A DNA stretch of 64,000 bases from Anoxybacteroides rupiense. Its GTDB lineage: Bacteria; Bacillota; Bacilli; Bacillales; Anoxybacillaceae. Within the stretch, counting starts at the first letter, position 1. Every line of letters begins with the position of its first letter. Shown one piece after another: positions 61,126 through 64,000 of this stretch. Below the pieces are notes generated by a model. The model was not told the DNA's origin, did no database searches, and worked only from the letters and a program-made list of their open reading frames with translations. The stretch is from positions 124,001-188,000 of the forward strand of contig NZ_JACIDF010000006.1 of NCBI RefSeq assembly GCF_014196195.1, given 5' to 3'. The position numbers and the translations under genes were made by a program.

Positions 61126-61817
61126 GTGAAAGAAACGAAAACGATTTTAATGAGCGATGCCCTTGTTTTCTCTATGCCTGTTGAGCCATCACAAGAACCA
61201 TTTGTTGACCTTGCTTACTTTGATCCAGATATTGCAGTAGATCCGGTTTTTGCAAACAGAAGCGATTACTTTTCGTTTGTGTCCGCCTGTCGATAGCCAA
61301 GAAGCTTTCTATAGCCAAAGCCTTGCTTCCAAAGGGCCTGCGCTTTTTGGTTAAAGAAGGATACAGACCTTTGCATATTCAGCAGCGTGCTTTTGATCGT
61401 GCTTTGCAACGGGCAAAGCTCCAGTTTCCAAACAAAAATTCAGCTGATCTTATAGCAGAGGCATCTAAATATGTGGCTCCGCCAAATATAGCTCCTCACC
61501 CAACAGGAGGAGCCAGCGATTTAACTTTGGTTGATGTGAACGACAGCGAGTTGGACCTTGGTACACCGTATGATGCTATACCGCAAGAGACAGACAACGC
61601 CACTTTTTTTGACGCAGCCAATATTAGCGAAGAAGCTCGAAAAAACCGGCAAATTCTCGCTCATGCTCTTCAATCTGTCGGTTTTGTGAATGATTTTACA
61701 GAATGGTGGCATTGGTCGTACGGTGACCGGTATTGGGCGGTGATGACTCAAGCCACCCAAGCCCTTTATCCCGCTGTTTTCGAACAAGAACGGATCGGTT
61801 TATATAAACATTCATAA
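61126..61817 (+). pseudogene. M15D D-Ala-D-Ala dipeptidase (VanX/DdpX-like), frameshifted
   Basis: GTG 61126, 8 nt after AAAGGAG, opens a frame reading PFVDLAYFDPDIAVDPVFAN then RSDYFSFVSACR and stops at 61294-61296. The rest of the gene is in the +1 frame from about 61277: VCVRLSIAKKLSIAKALLPK, GLRFLVKEGYRPLHIQQRAF, with the zinc ligands in HPTGGASDLTLVD and EWWHWSYGDRYW, to TAA 61815-61817. A one-base indel near 61270-61285 would join them. The catalytic part is intact, so either the gene is newly broken or there is a sequence error. Such enzymes split D-Ala-D-Ala and act in wall turnover. Confidence 0.8.
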
Positions 61818-61890
61818 ATCAATAGCGGTGTCGTTATCCAAAGACTAAACTGCAAAATTTGAATGGTTAGACAGAACAGGAGAGAGGCGA

Positions 61891-62907
61891 ATGATCGAAT
61901 ATCCATTTTTACGAAAAGGAGCAACAATTGGTATCACCGCACCTTCCTCAGGCGTCAAGCCCGCTTTGCATCCGATGCTTCGAGGGGCTTGCGAACGCAT
62001 AGAGAAAAAAGGGTATAAAGTCGTTTGCGGTGAAACGGTTTGGACGCAAGAAAAAGCCAAATCGGCTCATGCAAAAAAGAGAGCGAACGAATGGATGGAC
62101 ATGATGCAAAATGAAAAGATTGATTTGATCATCCCGCCTTGGGGAGGGGAGCTATCAATTGAGATTCTCGAAGAACTCGATTTCGCAAAGATTAACAAAA
62201 AATGGATTTTAGGGTATTCTGATACAAGCGTTCTACTATTAGCGATTACGCTAAACACCGGAATCGCCACTGCTCACGGAACGAACTTTGTAGATATTAG
62301 AGGTGAATATGTTGATGAGACAACAGCCATGTGGGAGACGGTTTTGTCGACGCAGCCAGGTGCAGCTGTGATTCAATATTCTTCGCGAAAATATCAAAAG
62401 GAGTGGCAGCATGACAACCCATCTCCATGCGTGTTCCATCTTACAGAAGAGACATATTGGAAAACCATTACAAATAGACCTGTCAACCTGCAAGGCCGAT
62501 TGCTCGGTGGCTGCATTGATGTCATTCGGCATTTGATTGGCACACCTTATGGCCGTGTCCGTGATTTTCGTCAAACCCATCTCAACGGCGAGCCTATCAT
62601 TTGGTATTTAGAAAACTGCGAGCTTTCCACTACAGATTTGCGGCGTTCTCTTGTGCAAATGAAATTGGCGGGCTGGTTTGATCATTGTTCGGGAATTTTG
62701 TTTGGGCGCAGCGCTGCCAATAAACCGATTGATGGCTATACAGCAGAAGATGTGTATCAAGATTTGGCGCAAGAGCTGCAAATTCCCATTGTGTACGATA
62801 TCGACTGCGGACACGTTCCGCCGCAAATCACTTTTATTAACGGAGCGTTGGCTGAAGTCAAAGTGAACAACGGAAAAGGGATCGTTATCCAACATTTCAA
62901 ACCGTAA
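61891..62907 (+). CDS. S66 family LD-carboxypeptidase (MccF-like)
   Basis: A 338-residue serine peptidase. PFLRKGATIGITAPSSGVKP is the family N-terminus, and the nucleophile Ser is in ILGYSDTSVLLLAI. The Glu of the triad is in WYLENCELSTTDLRRSL and the His in VYDIDCGHVPPQIT. S66 enzymes cut the L,D-bond of murein tetrapeptides or detoxify microcin C-like compounds; this sequence has the longer MccF-type spacing. AACAGGAGAGAGG precedes ATG 61891. It follows the dipeptidase by 73 bp in the same direction, which suggests joint use in murein peptide turnover. Confidence 0.9.
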   Translation: MIEYPFLRKGATIGITAPSSGVKPALHPMLRGACERIEKKGYKVVCGETVWTQEKAKSAHAKKRANEWMDMMQNEKIDLIIPPWGGELSIEILEELDFAKINKKWILGYSDTSVLLLAITLNTGIATAHGTNFVDIRGEYVDETTAMWETVLSTQPGAAVIQYSSRKYQKEWQHDNPSPCVFHLTEETYWKTITNRPVNLQGRLLGGCIDVIRHLIGTPYGRVRDFRQTHLNGEPIIWYLENCELSTTDLRRSLVQMKLAGWFDHCSGILFGRSAANKPIDGYTAEDVYQDLAQELQIPIVYDIDCGHVPPQITFINGALAEVKVNNGKGIVIQHFKP

Positions 62908-62920
62908 ATGTAAGCAAAAG

Positions 62921-62963
62921 AGACATGAACATCGCTCCTAAATTCAGGAGGGTTCATGTCTTT
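62921..62963 (+). terminator. Terminator of the S66 peptidase gene
   Basis: AGACATGAAC (62921-62930) pairs with GTTCATGTCT (62952-62961), with an inner CTCCT/AGGAG stem, followed by TTC. It may also serve the minus-strand Nudix gene side weakly. Confidence 0.75.
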
Positions 62964-63065
62964 CAAAACGGTTGCTCTGATGGACAGCTATTGTTCAGCA
63001 AACAGGATGAAAGAAGCTAAATGTGGCGATAGGAGCCCATCGAACCCTTTACTCTTGCTTGAAGG

Positions 63066-63563
63066 TTAATGTCTATGATGGTTTATAGCACGATAAAGGA
63101 TTTCCTGATAAAGTTCGTTCCAATCATGATAATAGTCTATTACTTCATTTGGATTAATAAAAATTCTTTCAACTGATTCGTATTTTCCTTCAAAATCCAA
63201 TACTTGCTCAATATCCATACGATAAAAAACTTGATAGCCGATTTTGGGATAAGGACTGCTTTCATCCCATTTGGGATTGGCGCTATGATCAACGACAATA
63301 TGCCCTAAAAGAAAACAGCTTCCTCTCACATATCCTTCCTCATATGCTTCACGTTTGACACATTCTGTAGGAGTTTCTCCTTGTTCCATATGTCCGCCGG
63401 GAAAGTCCCATCCCCTATGGTTAAGATTCACCAGCAGCAGCTTGCCATCTTGAAAGCAAAAAGCGTGAGCACTTGTTATTAAATGTCTTGGCGGAAGCTG
63501 TGTATCCGGATTCCACGTTAATCTTACTTTTGCCTCTCCCCATTGAACAACTTTTGTGATCAT
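63066..63563 (-). CDS. Nudix hydrolase
   Basis: A 165-residue Nudix protein. The box reads GGHMEQGETPTECVKREAYE then EGYV, matching G-x5-E-x7-R-E-U-x-E-E except that the expected Gly after EE-x is Tyr. The core REAYEE that binds metal is intact. Nudix enzymes split nucleoside diphosphates linked to other groups; the substrate is unknown. GAGGGAAAAA precedes ATG 63563. It seems to be a single-gene unit. Confidence 0.88.
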   Translation of the reverse strand: MITKVVQWGEAKVRLTWNPDTQLPPRHLITSAHAFCFQDGKLLLVNLNHRGWDFPGGHMEQGETPTECVKREAYEEGYVRGSCFLLGHIVVDHSANPKWDESSPYPKIGYQVFYRMDIEQVLDFEGKYESVERIFINPNEVIDYYHDWNELYQEILYRAINHHRH

Positions 63564-63735
63564 GTTTTTCCCTCCATTTCTATCTTACTATAAAAAGAAA
63601 AAATAAAGGTTTTTAAAACAGGAATGGTTCAAATGAACTGAAATTTTCCTCGTATCTTTACTTTTCAATGTCATGCTCGTAACGATCTTATCAACGGGGC
63701 TCCGTTTTTATTTGTTGAATAAGGGGGAAACAGAT

Positions 63736-63810
63736 ATGAAGAAAACGATCTATGATTGTAGTATTGCTTATAAGAAGCCTTATTACTGGGGCGATGTAGT
63801 ACCATTATAA
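63736..63810 (+). CDS. Possible 24-residue peptide ORF
   Basis: ATG 63736 follows AAGGGGGAAA at about 8 nt and encodes MKKTIYDCSIAYKKPYYWGD then VVPL and stop. The ribosome site is good, but the peptide matches nothing I know. It lies just before the damaged YiaA-like gene. Confidence 0.3.
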   Translation: MKKTIYDCSIAYKKPYYWGDVVPL

Positions 63811-63813
63811 ATT

Positions 63814-64000
63814 ATGAGAAGTTGGTTTGGGAAGGGGGAGCGAATAAGGCGTTACCGCCGCCGCAACACGCAGGCATTTACTATTTTTAGCTTGGGCGTC
63901 TTTCGTTTTATCATGCGCGTTCATATTTATTGGACTGTACAATATGGATGCGCCGCTTGTTGAAAAGGATCATTACGCCGTCTGCGCCTGTTTTTTAGTC
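63814..64000 (+). pseudogene. YiaA/YiaB-like inner membrane protein, damaged and cut by the window edge
   Basis: One frame reads RRYRRRNTQAFTIFS and then, after a one-base shift at about 63891, the next frame continues WASFVLSCAFIFIGLYNMDA then PLVEKDHYAVCACFLV to the edge. The joined sequence fits the two-helix YiaA/YiaB domain. The expected start after GGGGGAG is ATA 63844 instead of ATG; ATG 63814 is in frame but has no site. Loss of the start and a frameshift suggest a pseudogene, or sequence errors. Confidence 0.55.

Noticed and set aside
1-64000. CRISPR array
   Set aside because: The dispersed repeats are far apart, differ in sequence and orientation, and lack regular spacers; no cas gene is present.

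Overview
The window looks like chromosomal DNA of a spore-forming, aerobic member of the Bacillaceae, probably close to Geobacillus, Parageobacillus or Anoxybacillus. The evidence is an alpha/beta-type SASP gene, a YhcN/YlaJ-type sporulation lipoprotein, AGGAGG-type ribosome sites with frequent GTG and TTG starts, and many genes whose closest remembered relatives are Bacillus subtilis genes (csoR-copA-copZ, odhAB, nagAB-nagR-nagP, bmrCD/yheIH, yfmPO, mhqN/mhqP, srtN, yuxH/pdeH, topB). The genus is an inference; nothing in the window settles it.

Layout. 0-3 kb: end of a Nudix-like gene, a DMT permease with a divergent LysR regulator, and an SRPBCC-ArsR pair whose promoter carries two operators. 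3-8 kb: DNA polymerase IV, the copper operon csoR-copA-copZ and a DJ-1/PfpI protein. 8-13 kb: minus-strand genes (DMT permease, DinB-like protein, yfmP-yfmO efflux pair, luciferase-like oxidoreductase). 13-18 kb: tRNA-Gln and the 2-oxoglutarate dehydrogenase genes odhAB. 18-28 kb: a broken nucleotidyltransferase, GNAT, basic amino acid permease, QueT, sirtuin, maltose acetyltransferase, a phage-type amidase, and a LysR/DMT pair. 28-32 kb: a multidrug ABC exporter (bmrCD type) behind a leader peptide and three tandem intrinsic terminators. 32.5-37.5 kb: the N-acetylglucosamine operon nagA-nagB-nagR-nagP followed by a SIS protein. 38-42 kb: an EAL-HDOD protein and a soluble chemoreceptor. 42-53 kb: GNAT, DUF2935, SASP, ABC ATPase, acid phosphatase, oxidoreductases, DMT permease, topoisomerase III and a sporulation lipoprotein. 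53-60 kb: quinone-stress genes mhqN/mhqP, an aromatic-acid exporter and two convergent MFS transporters. 60-64 kb: a sugar-dehydrogenase lipoprotein, a frameshifted D-Ala-D-Ala dipeptidase, an S66 carboxypeptidase, a Nudix hydrolase and a damaged YiaA-like gene cut by the window edge.

Genes that appear to work together: CsoR/CopA/CopZ in copper efflux; OdhA/OdhB in the TCA cycle; NagP/NagA/NagB/NagR in GlcNAc uptake and breakdown; BmrC/BmrD as a heterodimeric exporter with an asymmetric ATP-site pair; YfmP controlling YfmO; MhqN and MhqP in quinone or electrophile resistance; the M15D and S66 peptidases in murein peptide turnover.

The most interesting signals are the bmrCD leader (29-codon ORF, three GCCG...CGGC terminators, YrzI-like ORF, 18-codon ORF), a dispersed family of about 60-nt hairpin repeats resembling right ends or omega-RNA 3' parts of IS200/IS605-IS1341 elements with no tnpB in the window, a separate 150-nt repeat flanked in one copy by a 16-bp direct repeat, a chemoreceptor whose globin-like domain seems to lack the haem histidine, and several operator clusters. 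At least four genes are frameshifted or decayed. All of this was read by eye; no database search or folding program was run.
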